This document shows, one piece after another, positions 31,123-41,939 of a stretch of DNA of 64,000 nt (its first letter is position 1; the number at the start of each line of letters is the position of its first letter). Under the pieces are notes generated by a model, which was not told the DNA's origin, did no database searches, and worked only from the letters and a program-made list of their open reading frames with translations. The position numbers and the translations under genes were made by a program. Origin of the DNA: Eucommia ulmoides (lineage: Eukaryota; Streptophyta; Magnoliopsida; Garryales; Eucommiaceae). The stretch spans positions 31,563,300-31,627,299 of the forward strand of contig CM028332.1 of assembly GCA_016647705.1 (NCBI GenBank), in the 5' to 3' direction.

Positions 31123-32755
31123 GGCATACATCGTTATGCCTAGCCATACACAAATCGTGAATGATTTCACAAACTGATATTTCGCTAATAGTTTGGTAAA
31201 AATATCAGTTAGCTGGTCGAAGGTATCAATATATTTAATAACAATGTCCATTTACTGAATGTGATCACGAATAAAGTGATGTCTAATCTCTATGTGCTTA
31301 CTTCGTGAGTATTGTGTAGTATTCTTACTTAGACAAATAATACTTTTATTATCACAATAAATAGGGACCTCTTCCATATAGATTTCAAAATCATTGAAAT
31401 GTTGCTTAATATATAAAATTGGAGCATAACGGTTACCAACTGCCATATACTTAGCCTCAGTAGTGGATAAGGCTATTGAATTCTGTTTCTTGCATAACCA
31501 AGAAACCAAGGCATGTCCTAACAAATGACATGACCCACTTGTGCTTTTTTGCTCAACTTCGCAACCAGTAAAATCAGTGTCGGAGTAACTTATTAATTTA
31601 AAATCACTCCCCCTAGGATACCATAATCCTACATCAATCGCCCCCTTTAAATATCAAAAAATTAGCTTAACTGAAGTAAAGTGTGATTCTTTAGGATAAG
31701 ACTGAAATCTAGCACATAAACAAACACTTTACATGATATCAGGTCTACTAGCAGTTAAGTATAACAGGCTACAAATCATACCTCGATACACTTTTTCATT
31801 AACACTTTTACCCGTATCATCTTTGTCTATCTTTGTTGCCGTTGCCATGGGAGTTTTGAATTCTTTAGCTTCATCCAAGCCATATTTCTTTAACAGCTCC
31901 TTAGTGTATTTAACTTGATTTATGAATATTCCATCTTTGGTCTGCTTAATTTGTAACCCAAGAAACAAAATTCAGCTCTCCCATCATGCCCATTTCAAAT
32001 TCGACTTGCATTATCTTAGCAAACTCTTGGCAAAGATCCTCATTAGTAGATCCAAAAATAATGTCATCAACATAAACTTGTACTAATAGGATATCAGAGT
32101 CAGTTTGCTTAACAAAGGTCCCCATTTAGAAATGCACTCTTAACATCCATTTGATATAGCGTAAAATTACGTGAGCATACAAAAGCAAGTAGCATTCTAA
32201 TAGCTTCTAATCTAGCCACAAGAGCATAGGTTTCAACATAATTAATTCATTCCTCTTGATTATAGCCTTGTGCTACTAATCTTGCTTTGTTTCTAATTAC
32301 CATACCTAACTCATCCTTTTTATTTCGAAAAACCCATTTGGTACCTACAACAAGATGAAAATCCGATCTCGGAACAAGACACCATACTTTGTTCCGATAA
32401 AATTTAACTAACTCATCTTACATTGCGGAAATTCAAGATTCATCAGTTAATGTCTCATTTACATTTTTAGGCTCAATTTGAGATAAGAAAGCAAGATTAA
32501 TTATATTTCTAATAGAGGAAAGAGTACTTATACCTCTTTCGAAATTACCAATAATTTCTTTTACCAAATGTCTCGGTACTATCTTTATAACTCGTGGTAA
32601 CGTCGAATCCTCTTCCTTAGCCTCCTCCTCTTTTTGAGACTCCTAAGTCCCATTTTCACCTTGGTTTTGGTTATTTGAGATACCTGAATCATCATCATCC
32701 TTTCTCGACAAAAATGGGTCAGCTTCCTCAAATACAATATGCATAGATTGTTCTA
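31123..32755 (-). pseudogene. Sire-3 RT and RNase H, broken
   Basis: Minus-strand reading. RNase H motifs (STTEAKYMAVGN, KHIEIRHHFIRDHIQ) are in 31252-31524 and the connection region (FLGLQIKQTKDGIFINQ) in 31729-31968. The RT active site Y-V-D-D is intact (32063-32074). Just upstream about 200 bp is missing compared with Sire-4: the phrase for 'SAFLNG' (near 32130) passes directly to 'LLSKQTDSDI', removing the EQPPGFE and GLKQ regions. Stops and frame changes occur throughout. Confidence 0.75.
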
Positions 32756-33690
32756 CTATTGACGTACGTTATTGTAAACTCTAGAAGCTTTATTGTTAGT
32801 AGCATATCCAAGAAAAATTCCATAATCAGATTTAGCATCAAATTTACCTAGATTATCCTTATCAATCAAAATGAAGCATTTACACCCAAATACTTTAAAA
32901 TAGCAAATGTTAGGAGTCTTACCATTCCAGATTTCATATGGGATTTTGTTAAACCCTCTACGAATCGATACCCGATTCACCACATGGCAAGCTTTACTTA
33001 CTACTACGGCCCAGAAGTAGGTTGGTAAACAATTTTCATTAAGCATTATTTTTGTCATTTCTTGAAGCGTCATGTTCTTCCTTTCCACTATACTATTTTG
33101 TTGTGGTGATCTTAGTGCAGAGCATTTATGAGCATAACCATACTCATCACATTAACTAATAACATCATCATTCTTAAACTCTCTTCCTCTGTCACTACAA
33201 ATATTAATAATAGACATTGTTTCTCATTTTGAACACGTTTACAAAATTTAGCAAATATATAAGTAACCTCACTTTTCTTAGCAAGGAAAAATACCCAAGT
33301 AAGACTAGAATAATCATCAACTATTACAAAGGCATAAAACTTACCACCAAGACATGGACTAGCAATAGAATTTGGACCAAATAAATCAAGATGCAACAAT
33401 TTAAGACATCTAGACGTGGACATGTGCATCTTCTTCTTAAACGATAATTTAGACTTCTTGCCTAATTGGCATGCATCACATATTTTATCTTTTACAAATT
33501 GCAAATTAGGTAGGCCACGTACGAGACTCTTCTTAGATAATTTAGAAATTAGCTCCACACTAGCATGCCCAAGTCTCCTATTCCATAACCAACTATTTGC
33601 AGATAAAGTATTCAAACCGAATAAATTTTCAGAAGTAAAATCATCAAATGAGTAGGGATAAACATTCTCAAAATGTGATGCAACTAACAC
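32756..33690 (-). pseudogene. Sire-3 integrase with pre-integrase zinc finger, frameshifted
   Basis: Two open pieces on the minus strand. 33690-33112 carries the HHCC zinc finger (WNRRLGHASVELISK then ICDACQLGKKSKL) and the first catalytic Asp in LHLDLFG. 33088-32756 carries ERKNMTLQEM with the catalytic Glu and the C-terminal part to the NKIPYEIWNGKTP region. The first His of the finger is Asn here (WNRR where Sire-4 has WHRR). A frameshift separates the pieces. Confidence 0.75.
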
Positions 33691-33975
33691 GATATTACTA
33701 TCATGACCATTCTTAATAATGCACTAATCATAATCAAATATCACATTATAGCCCTTGTCACATAGTTGGCTAATACTAAGCAAATTATGTTTAAGTCCAT
33801 CAACTAGTAACACATCTTTAATAATAGTAGTACCATTACCGATAATTTTACCCTTTGCGTTGTCTCCAAAAGTCACATGACCTCCATCCTTAGGTGTCAA
33901 AGTTTATTTATCTCCTGTCATGTGTCGAGAACAATTGCTATCTAGGAACCATTTGTCCTTACTTATTGATACATT
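33691..33975 (-). pseudogene. Sire-3 protease remnant
   Basis: The minus strand near 33960-33917 reads WFLDSNCSRHMT. The aspartic protease motif D-S-G is D-S-N here, while Sire-4 keeps D-S-G (38605-38613). [17 protein letters not shown] stretch follows towards 33850. Stops interrupt the frame. Confidence 0.65.
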
Positions 33976-34009
33976 TAGAATAACCTGCAAGGAGCACCTC
34001 AAATAGTTC

Positions 34010-34940
34010 CTAAGTGGTACCCAATCTACGTGGGTTTGATCTTGTTAGTCGGGATAATTTAGTTCATTTTGAAACCCAAACTTGTCTACAGTTAGATATT
34101 TTAGCAAAATATTTACGAATAGTATGCCCTACAATATTACATTTAAAACATCTAATAAGATCTTTGATTTCAGAAAAGAATTTTTGGAAATATTTTTGTT
34201 TAAGATTTTTCTGAAATTTAATACCGACTTTATCAAAAATACCACGCGCACTTCCCAAAAGAATTTTCAAGCTATTCTCACCGCTGGTGAATTTGAGAAC
34301 AATTGAATGTAAATCCGACATCTTGGATTTCAATTCATTGTTTTCAGATTCGTAGTCCATTACTTGTTTGTTTAATGATTTAGTTGTACTTTGAAGGGCA
34401 TTTATTTTAGAACACTGATTTTTATAATCATGTAAAAGTTCTTAATAAACTTCAAATAATTCATAAAAATCTAAAGGATAAGAAATTGTACATTTTGTAA
34501 CCTCACCACCGGTGGCCATCAATACAACCATGGACATTTCTTCACTTTCTGATTTTTCAGAGCTACTTGATTCGGTATCATACCAAGTAACCTTCATAGA
34601 CTTCTTCTTGCTTTTCTTTCTTTTCTTCTTCTATTTCTTCTTTTTCTCATTTTCTTTATCCTTCTTTGGTTCAGAATTATCAGTTTGAAAGTGACCAGTC
34701 TTGTGACAGTTGCAGCATTCTACATTGTTCATGTTGAAGTTTCTTCTTCCACGGAATGTATGCCGAGTTATTCTTCTAAAATTCTTTGTGAGAAGTGTCA
34801 TGTCCTTATCTTGTTCACTGTCAAGACTTTCATCATCATGGACATCATCTTCTTCAAATTTTTAAGCCTTTAGCACCAAGAATTTCATCTTGCTATTTTC
34901 GGTGTCATCCTTATATCATTTAATCCCCGTTTCATGAGTC
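34010..34940 (-). pseudogene. Sire-3 gag C-terminal part, cut by Sire-4
   Basis: The minus strand contains first the end of the capsid region (THETGIK from 34940), an acidic/lysine-rich linker, and a first zinc knuckle CCNCHKTGHFQTD near 34722-34684 whose last Cys is lost. Then come a coiled-coil stretch (MDYESENNELKSKMSDLHSIV from 34360) and a second knuckle CFKCNIVGHTIRKY near 34155-34114 whose last Cys is Tyr. The open piece 34064-34360 covers the last two. The N-terminal part lies at 44232-44781. Confidence 0.7.
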
Positions 34941-34945
34941 GTCAA
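34941..34945 (+). repeat. Target site duplication of Sire-4, left copy
   Basis: GTCAA directly before the 5' LTR pairs with ATCAA (44227-44231) directly after the 3' LTR, with one transition. Removing Sire-4 plus one copy rejoins the Sire-3 Gag reading around NL-TTHET. Confidence 0.85.
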
Positions 34946-36953
34946 TGTTGATCCTAAGATTTTGATAAGCAATTAAATGTTGATGTTTTTTGTGGAACTA
35001 ACGATTTTATTGAGTGTTTCAATTTATTAGTTCCAGTGATGAAATTATCATCAAGATATTGTGACAAATGCTGAATGGATGCTAAAGACAATGACAAAGA
35101 AAGATTCCAACATGGTCGATCGACAGGTAGGTCGACCTGAGCTTAAAATGTGAACCATCTGAATCTCTCAGTCGACAGGTATGTTGACCTATAGCCAAAA
35201 GAGAAACTCTCTGAATAGTTAGGTTGACAGAGAGGTTGACCGATGAAACTTGATGAATCATCCGGTCGATAGGTGAAGGATGGGCGGTCGATTGATGGGC
35301 AAATAGATTTTAGCTTGGGCTATATCCTGAATTGGGCGATCGACCGGTGGGTGTTGGTCAATCAACCGACGACCTGTTTCAGGTTTTGAGGAATTTCGGA
35401 TTTTATTAAAAAAAAAAAAAAAAAAAAAAACTAGCTGTTAACTAGTCGTTATTTATTTACTTGATTGAGAGATCTTAGGAATATGAATATATTTAAGATA
35501 TGATACTCCTATTTGAATATTACTATAGCTATGTTTCAAGTATTTTAGATATCTCTCAATTTGGTATAAGTAATTCTTTCTATCTTATCTAATTGAGATT
35601 TAGTAAAAGTGTGAGGGACTAAATTGAATGTTTTAAAAGATATATTTAAATGAATTATACTAGGATTGAGTCTTAATGATATAAGGGGGCTTATAGAGTA
35701 ATTATTTGTTATGATATATGATAACTAGCCGTTAGAGGGCTTGTTATAAACCCCAATAAATAAACCTACGTTTTTTAGGTTTAAAATATACAGTAATCCA
35801 AATCAATCAAAATTCAAGAGCTATTCAATTCCTGAGCTTTCTGAGAGTCATCATTCCAAAATCATACTGAGTGCATTGTGAGATCTTTCTTGAGATTTGT
35901 TCTTGAGAAACATTTTATGTGAATTATTGCTACTACCGATCTGAAGTGTCATTGTTATTCTAATCATTATTCTTTCGGTAGATTCCTAGTGAGATTATTC
36001 TAAGCTATTTGCTTATTTGCTATTATTATTATTTTCTTGGTAGTTGATCTTTGAAATTATTTTGCGAATTTTTATTGAACAATATTTTTTTGAAACAATT
36101 TTTTTATAAAATCTGATTACGTACTAAATTGCTTGCTACCCATTTTTTTGTTTAAAATCAGATTTTGAATTTTCTCACTTTATTTCTATCACTAGTTTCG
36201 AGAAATTAATTGAGTATTAATTAATCTGATGTGGTAGATGCTCCTAGTAGAAAGAGCTTATCAATTTTTGTATTTGGTGAGTTGTGTGCGGATTAGATAC
36301 TATTGGGAGTGTCTAATCAGGGCTAGCTGATTTCAATCACTTTCGGTAAAGAGATTGAGGTTTTGATCTTTTGCCTAGAGTATAAAAAGATTAGGTTTTA
36401 ATTCTTCCTTTATAGAATTGTGAGTGAATTGTAACGGTTCAATCCTTACCGGGTAAAAGGATATTTAAAGTGTGTTTATGTAAGGTTTAATTCTTGATCC
36501 TAAGGTATAAAAGGAATTAGGTCTTGATTCTCCCTGTAATAAACTTAGGTTAATCTTCCACCTCGTAAAAAGATAGAGGTTATTCATTAACCTATGAAAA
36601 GGAATTGTAAAGATTGATTCTAAGCCTACGAAAAGAATCATTGTGAGGGTTTAATTCCTACATTTAAAGTGATCTTGAGTTTAGTGGGTACGACTCTCCG
36701 TGGGGCACAGGAGACTGGATTAGCCAAGAGTAGCTCAGTGAACCAGTATAAATTTATGTGGGTTGCATTATTTATATTATTTATATTTTGTTGTTTGAGT
36801 GTGCACCTAGTTGATAACACATAATCCACTGGTATAAAAGATAATAATTAATTTTAGGATAATATTAATTGTGTTATTTTGAAGTGTTATATTCTGATAA
36901 TTTTGAATACTACTCAATTCACCCCCCCTCTTGGGTAGCTCACTGGGCCAACA
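34946..36953 (+). mobile_element. 5' LTR of Sire-4 (2008 bp, internal deletion)
   Basis: TGTTGATCCTAAG...GGGCCAACA. It is 279 bp shorter than the 3' LTR. Alignment by eye places the main loss after 'gacaatgacaaaga' (about 35098), where the 3' LTR has about 290 bp more (about 42096-42385). 'aaga' is present at both edges, as in a short-homology deletion. An A-tract of over 20 bases is at about 35408-35430 and a GTCGAC palindrome cluster at about 35115-35380. Confidence 0.82.
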
Positions 36954-36955
36954 AT

Positions 36956-36967
36956 TAGCATCAGAGC
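36956..36967 (+). promoter_or_regulatory. Primer binding site, Sire-4
   Basis: TAGCATCAGAGC matches TGGTATCAGAGC at 10 of 12 positions, 2 bases past the LTR. Confidence 0.7.
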
Positions 36968-37013
36968 TAGTTTAGCTCGTCATACTTAGCTAAAAAAGAT
37001 CATATGGCGCACA

Positions 37014-38600
37014 TAATAGGCACACTAGCTCAGATGTAGTCTATATACCAAACACCGTTGTTTGCAGGTAAAAATTATTCATTTTAGAAAGATAGAATGA
37101 TAGCCTTCCTTCAGGCCACAAATTATGATGTATGGCTAACAATTAAGGATGGTCTATTTGTTCCAATAGAAAACGGAGTTGAGAAGAAGAAAGAGTAGCT
37201 GACTGCTTTCGATAAGGAGAAATTTTCTATAAACTCTCAAGCTATTAATATTCTATTTTGTTATTTGGATGCTAATGAATACTCGAGAGTTTTAGGTTCT
37301 AAATCAGCAAAGGAGATGTAGGACAAGCTACAAGTCACTCACGAAGGGACAAGTCAAGTGAAGCAATTGAAAATCAACGCTCTTATGAGAAAATTTAAAT
37401 TATTCAGAATAAGAGAAACTGAATCGATTCAAGAGATGTATACTCATTTCAATAACATTTTAAATCACTTGAGTCAACTTGGAAAGCCATACTCCATGGG
37501 GGATAGAGTTCGAAAGGTCCAAAGATCTTTGACAAAAGTATGGGAGTCGAAGGTGACTGCAATTAAGGAAGTTAAGGATCTTGGCAAATACGAAATTGAT
37601 GATCTCATAGGCAACTTAATGACTCATGAAACGACGATTAAAGGATATAAAGATGACACTGGAAATAGCAAGAGAAAATCCTTGGCGCTAAAGGCTCAAA
37701 AAATTGAAGAATGGGATGATAGTGATGATGAACATTTTGACAGTGAGCAAGAAAAGGACGTGGCACTTCTCACAAAGAATTTTAGAAGAATGACACGGCT
37801 ACATTCCACGGGAGATGAAACTTCAACATGAACAATGTGGAATGCTACAACTGTCACAAGACCGGTCACTTTCAAAGTGATTGTCCTGAACCGAAGAAGG
37901 ATAAAGAAAATGAGAAGAAGAAAGGAAAGAAAGCAAGAAGAAGTCTATGAAGGCTACTTGGGATGATACCGAATCAAGTAGCTCCAAAAAATCAGAAAGT
38001 GAAAAAATGTTCATGTTTGCATTGATGGCCAATGGTGGTGAGGTAACAAAATGTTTAAGTTCTTATCCTTTAGATTTTGATGAATTATTTGATATTTATC
38101 AAGAACTTTTGCAGGATTATTAAAACCAGTGTTCTAAAATAAATATTATTTAAAGTACAATTAATACATTAAACAAGCAAGCAATGGACTACGAATCAAA
38201 AAACAATGAATTACAATCCAAGATGTCTGATTTACATTCAATTGTTCTCAAATTCACTGGTGGTGAGAATAACTTGGAATTTTTTTGGGGAAGTTCACGT
38301 GATATTTTTTATAAAGCCGGTATTAGATTTCATAAAAATCTTAAACAAAAATGTTTTCAAAAAAATAATATTCTGAAACCAAGGATCTTGTTAGATATTT
38401 TAAATATAATGTTGTGGAGCATACTATTCGTAAATGTTTTGCTAAAATATCTAACTGTAGACAAGTTTGGGTTCCAAAAAGAACTAAAATTATCTCAACT
38501 AACAAGATCGGACCCACATAGACTGAGTACTACTTAGGAACTATTTGTGGTGCTCCTTGCAGGTTATTCTAAAAGTATCAATAAGTAAGGACAAATGGTT
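37014..38600 (+). pseudogene. Sire-4 gag, broken by stops and a frameshift
   Basis: ATG at 37014 (MAHIIGTLAQ) with a stop after 11 codons. Capsid region follows with GKNYSF, DRMIAFLQATNYDVW and SQAINILFCYLDANEYSRV, then an open 157-codon piece (37358-37831) with RETESIQEMYTHFNNILN and a DSDDEHFDSEQEKD acidic stretch. The first zinc knuckle CYNCHKTGHFQSDC (37843-37884) is intact but lies in a different frame from the piece before it. Next are a basic tail, a coiled-coil segment (MDYESKNNELQSKMSDLHS from 38184) and a degraded second knuckle region to about 38460. This is the usual extended Sirevirus Gag, in which the knuckles bind RNA and the coiled coil mediates assembly. Confidence 0.78.
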
Positions 38601-39624
38601 CCTAGACAGCGGGTGTTCTCGACACATGACTGGAGATAAATAAATATTCACATCTTTGACACCTAAGGATGGAGGTGATGTGACTTTTGGAGACAACACA
38701 AATGGTAAAATTATCGGTAATGGTACTACTATTATTAAATATGTGTTACTAGTTGATGGACTCAAATATAATTTGTTTAGTATTTTTCAATTATGTGATA
38801 AGGGTTATAATGTGATATTTGATCATGATAAATGTATTATTAACAATGGTCATGATAATAGTATCTTGTTAGTTACATCACGTTTTGAGAATGTTTATGC
38901 CTGCTCATTTGAAGATTTTACTTCTCAAAATTTATCCTGTTTGAATGCTTTATCTGAAAATAGTTGGTTATGGCATAGGAGACTTGGGCATGCTAGTGTG
39001 GAGCTAATTTCTAAATTATCTAAGAAGAGTCTCGTACGTGGCCTACCTAATTTGCAATTTGTAAAAGATAAAATATGTGATGCATGCCAATTAGGCAAGA
39101 AGTCTAAATTATCGTTTAAGAAGAAAATGCACATGTCCACGTCTAGATGTCTTAAATTGTTGCATCTTGATTTATTTGGACAACATTCTGTTGCTAGTCT
39201 TGGTGGTAAGTTATATGCCTTTGTAATAGTTGATGATTATTCTAGACTTACCTGGGTATTTTTTCTTGCTAAGAAAAGTAAGGTTGCTTCTGTATTTGCT
39301 AAATTTTGTAAACATATTCAAAATGAGAAACAATGTTCTATTATTAATGTTTGTAGTGACAGAGAAAGAGAGTTTAAGAATGATGACATTATTAGTTACT
39401 GTGATGAGCATGGTTATGCTCATAACTTCTCTTCACTAAGACCACCACAACAAAATGGTGTAGTGGAAAGGAAGAATAGGACGCTTCAAGAAATGACCAA
39501 AACAATGCTTAATGAAAATTACTTACCAACCTACTTCTGGGCTAAAGTAGTAAGTACAGTTTACCATGTGGTGAATCCGGTATTGATTCGTAGAAGGTTG
39601 AACAAAACCCCAAATGAAATCTAG
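38596..39624 (+). pseudogene. Sire-4 protease and integrase (long open piece)
   Basis: Protease active site WFLDSGCSRHMTG (from 38596, D-S-G intact) is followed by a TAA near 38641. From 38656 the frame is open for 322 codons: protease C-terminus (TPKDGGDVTFGDN), pre-integrase finger (WLWHRRLGHASVEL, ICDACQLGKKSKL; H-H-C-C complete) and integrase core with Asp in LHLDLFG, Asp in CSDREREF and Glu in GVVERKNRTLQEM. All catalytic residues are in place, though the usual HG before REF is RE. It stops at 39622-39624 within the PNEIWNG-type segment. Confidence 0.82.
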
Positions 39625-41619
39625 AATGGTAAGACTCCTAACATTTGCTATTTTAAAGTATTTTGGTGTAAATGTTTCATTCTGAATGACAAGGATAATC
39701 TAGGTAAATTTGATGCTAAATCTGATTATAGGATTTTCCTTGAATATGCTACTAACAGTAAAATTTATAGAGTTTACAATAAACGTACGTTAGTAGTAGA
39801 AGAATCTATGCATATTGTATTTAAGGAAGCTGGCCCATTTTTGTCGAGAAAGGATGATGATGATGCAGGTATCTCAAAAACCCAAAACCAAGGTGAAAAT
39901 AGGACTTAGGAGTCTCAAAAAGAGTACGAGGCTAAGGAAGAGAATTCGACGTTACCACGAGTTATAAAGACAGTACTGAGACATTCAGTAAAAGAAATTA
40001 TTGATAATTTCGAAAAAGGTGTAAGTACTCCTTCCTCTATTAGAAATATAATTAATCTTACTTTCTTATCTCAAATTGAGCCTAAAAATGTAAATGGGGT
40101 ATTAAGTGATGAATTTTGGATTTTCGTAATGCAAGATGATTTAGTTCAATTTTATCAGAACAAAGTATGGTGTCTTGTTCCGAGACCAGATTTTTATCTT
40201 GTTATTGGTACTAAATGGGTTTTTCGAAATAAAAAATGATGAGTCTAGTATGGTAATTAGAAATAAAGCAAGATTAGTAGTATAGGGCTATAATCAAGAG
40301 AAAAGAATTGATTATGATGAAACCTATGCTCCTGTGGCTAGATTAGAAATTATTAGAATACTACTCGCTTTTGCATGCTCACGTAATTTTAAGCTATATC
40401 CAATGGATGTTAAGAGTGCATTTCTAAATGGCTTTCTAGTGGACGACGTTTATGTGGAACAACTCTCAGGATTTGAAAGTGATAAATTTTTCAATCACGT
40501 ATTTAAATTTCGTAAGGCTTTGTATGGGCTCAAACAAACTCTTAGAGCTTGGTATGAGAGACTTAGCGGATATTTGATTAAAAAAGGTTTTCAAAGAGAT
40601 ATTTGTGATATAACACAATTTATTAAGCAAACTGACTCTGATATCTTATTAGTACAAGTTTATGATGATGACATTATTTTTGGATGTACTAATGAGAATA
40701 TTTGCCAAGAGTTTGTTATGATAATGCAGGTCGAATTTGATATGTTCATGATGGGAAAGCTAAATGTTTTTCTTGAGATGCAAATTAAGCAAACCAAATA
40801 GGGGATATTCATAAACCAAGCTAAATACACTAAGGAGCTCTTAAAGAAATATGGCTTGGATGGTACTAAAGAATACAAAACTCCCATGGAAACGGCAACA
40901 AAGATAGACAAAGATGATACGGGCAAAAGTGCCAATGAAAAAATGTATCGAGGTACAATTAGTAGCCTATTAAACTTAACTGCTAGTAGACCTGAAATCA
41001 TGTATAGTGTTTATTTATGTGCTAGATTTCAGTCTTGTCCTAAAAAATCACACTTGACTACGGTTAAGCGAATTTTTTTATATTTAAAAGGGATAACTGA
41101 CCTAGGATTTTAGTATCCTAGGGGTAGTGATTTTAAATTAATAAGTTACTTTGATGCTGATTTTATGGTTGCAAAGTTGAGCGAAAAAGTACAAGTGGGT
41201 CATGTCATTTGTTAGGACATACCTTGGTTTCTTGGTCAAGCAAGAAACCTAATTCGATAGCCTTATCCACTACTGAAACTGAGTATATGGCAGCTGGTAA
41301 CTGTTGTGCTTAAATTTTATATATTAAGCAACAGTTAAATAATTTTGGAATCTGTATGGTGGAAGTCCCGATTTATTGTGATAGTAAAAATGCTATTTGC
41401 TTAAGTAATAATCCTACACAACACTTGCGAACTAAGCATATAAAGATTAGACATCACTTTATTCGTGATCTCATTCAGAAAAGGGACATTATTATTGAAT
41501 ATATTGATACCTCCAACCAGCTAGCTGATATTTTTACCAAACCATTAGCGGAAGATCAGTTTGTGAAAATCATTCGCGATTTGCGTATGGCTAGGCATAA
41601 CTATATATGTCTAGAGTAG
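39625..41619 (+). pseudogene. Sire-4 integrase tail, RT and RNase H, broken
   Basis: The integrase C-terminus continues past a TAG, followed by a variable linker. RT is open at 40334-40801 (155 codons): MARLEIIRILLAFACSRN, FKLYPMDVKSAFLNGFL, YGLKQTLRAWYERL. The active site reads Y-D-D-D (40671-40682) where Sire-3 has Y-V-D-D. RNase H pieces follow at 40856-41113 and 41356-41619 with KHIKIRHHFIRDLIQ and QLADIFTKPLAEDQF. Stops at about 40799, 41111 and 41311 break it. Ends at TAG 41617-41619. Confidence 0.8.
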
Positions 41620-41939
41620 TTTTTCTTTGTAGTTCCCTTCCCCAATTTTTTTTATATGACAAAGGGGGAGAATTAGTTAATGTTTTAATGAATATCTTAA
41701 AGGGGAGCTTGAATTATTTTGTTGATATCTTAAGGGGGAGCTTGAATTATTTTGTTGAATATTTTAAGGGGGAGTTTTTTATATATTAAAATTTGTTCTT
41801 TGTTGACAATATTATGATTATCTTCATTACGTTGCTTTAACGAGTTAAAGAATCCATCATTGGATTTATAGGAGTGTGATTACATTTTTGTTTTGAAAAA
41901 AACATCAAAGTTTATTGTCATCATCAAAAAGGGAGAGAT
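41620..41939 (+). repeat. Sire-4 3' UTR: repeated polypurine motif and PPT
   Basis: Contains 'gacaaagggggagaa' (41659-41673), then a tandem repeat of about 36 bp with consensus 'atatcttaa(a/g)ggggagcttgaattattttgttga' (about 41693-41777). This gives three more GGGGAG runs at about 41701, 41737 and 41769. The final PPT 'aaaaagggagagat' (41926-41939) abuts the 3' LTR. Sireviruses are known for multiple PPT-like motifs before the 3' LTR. Confidence 0.72.
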
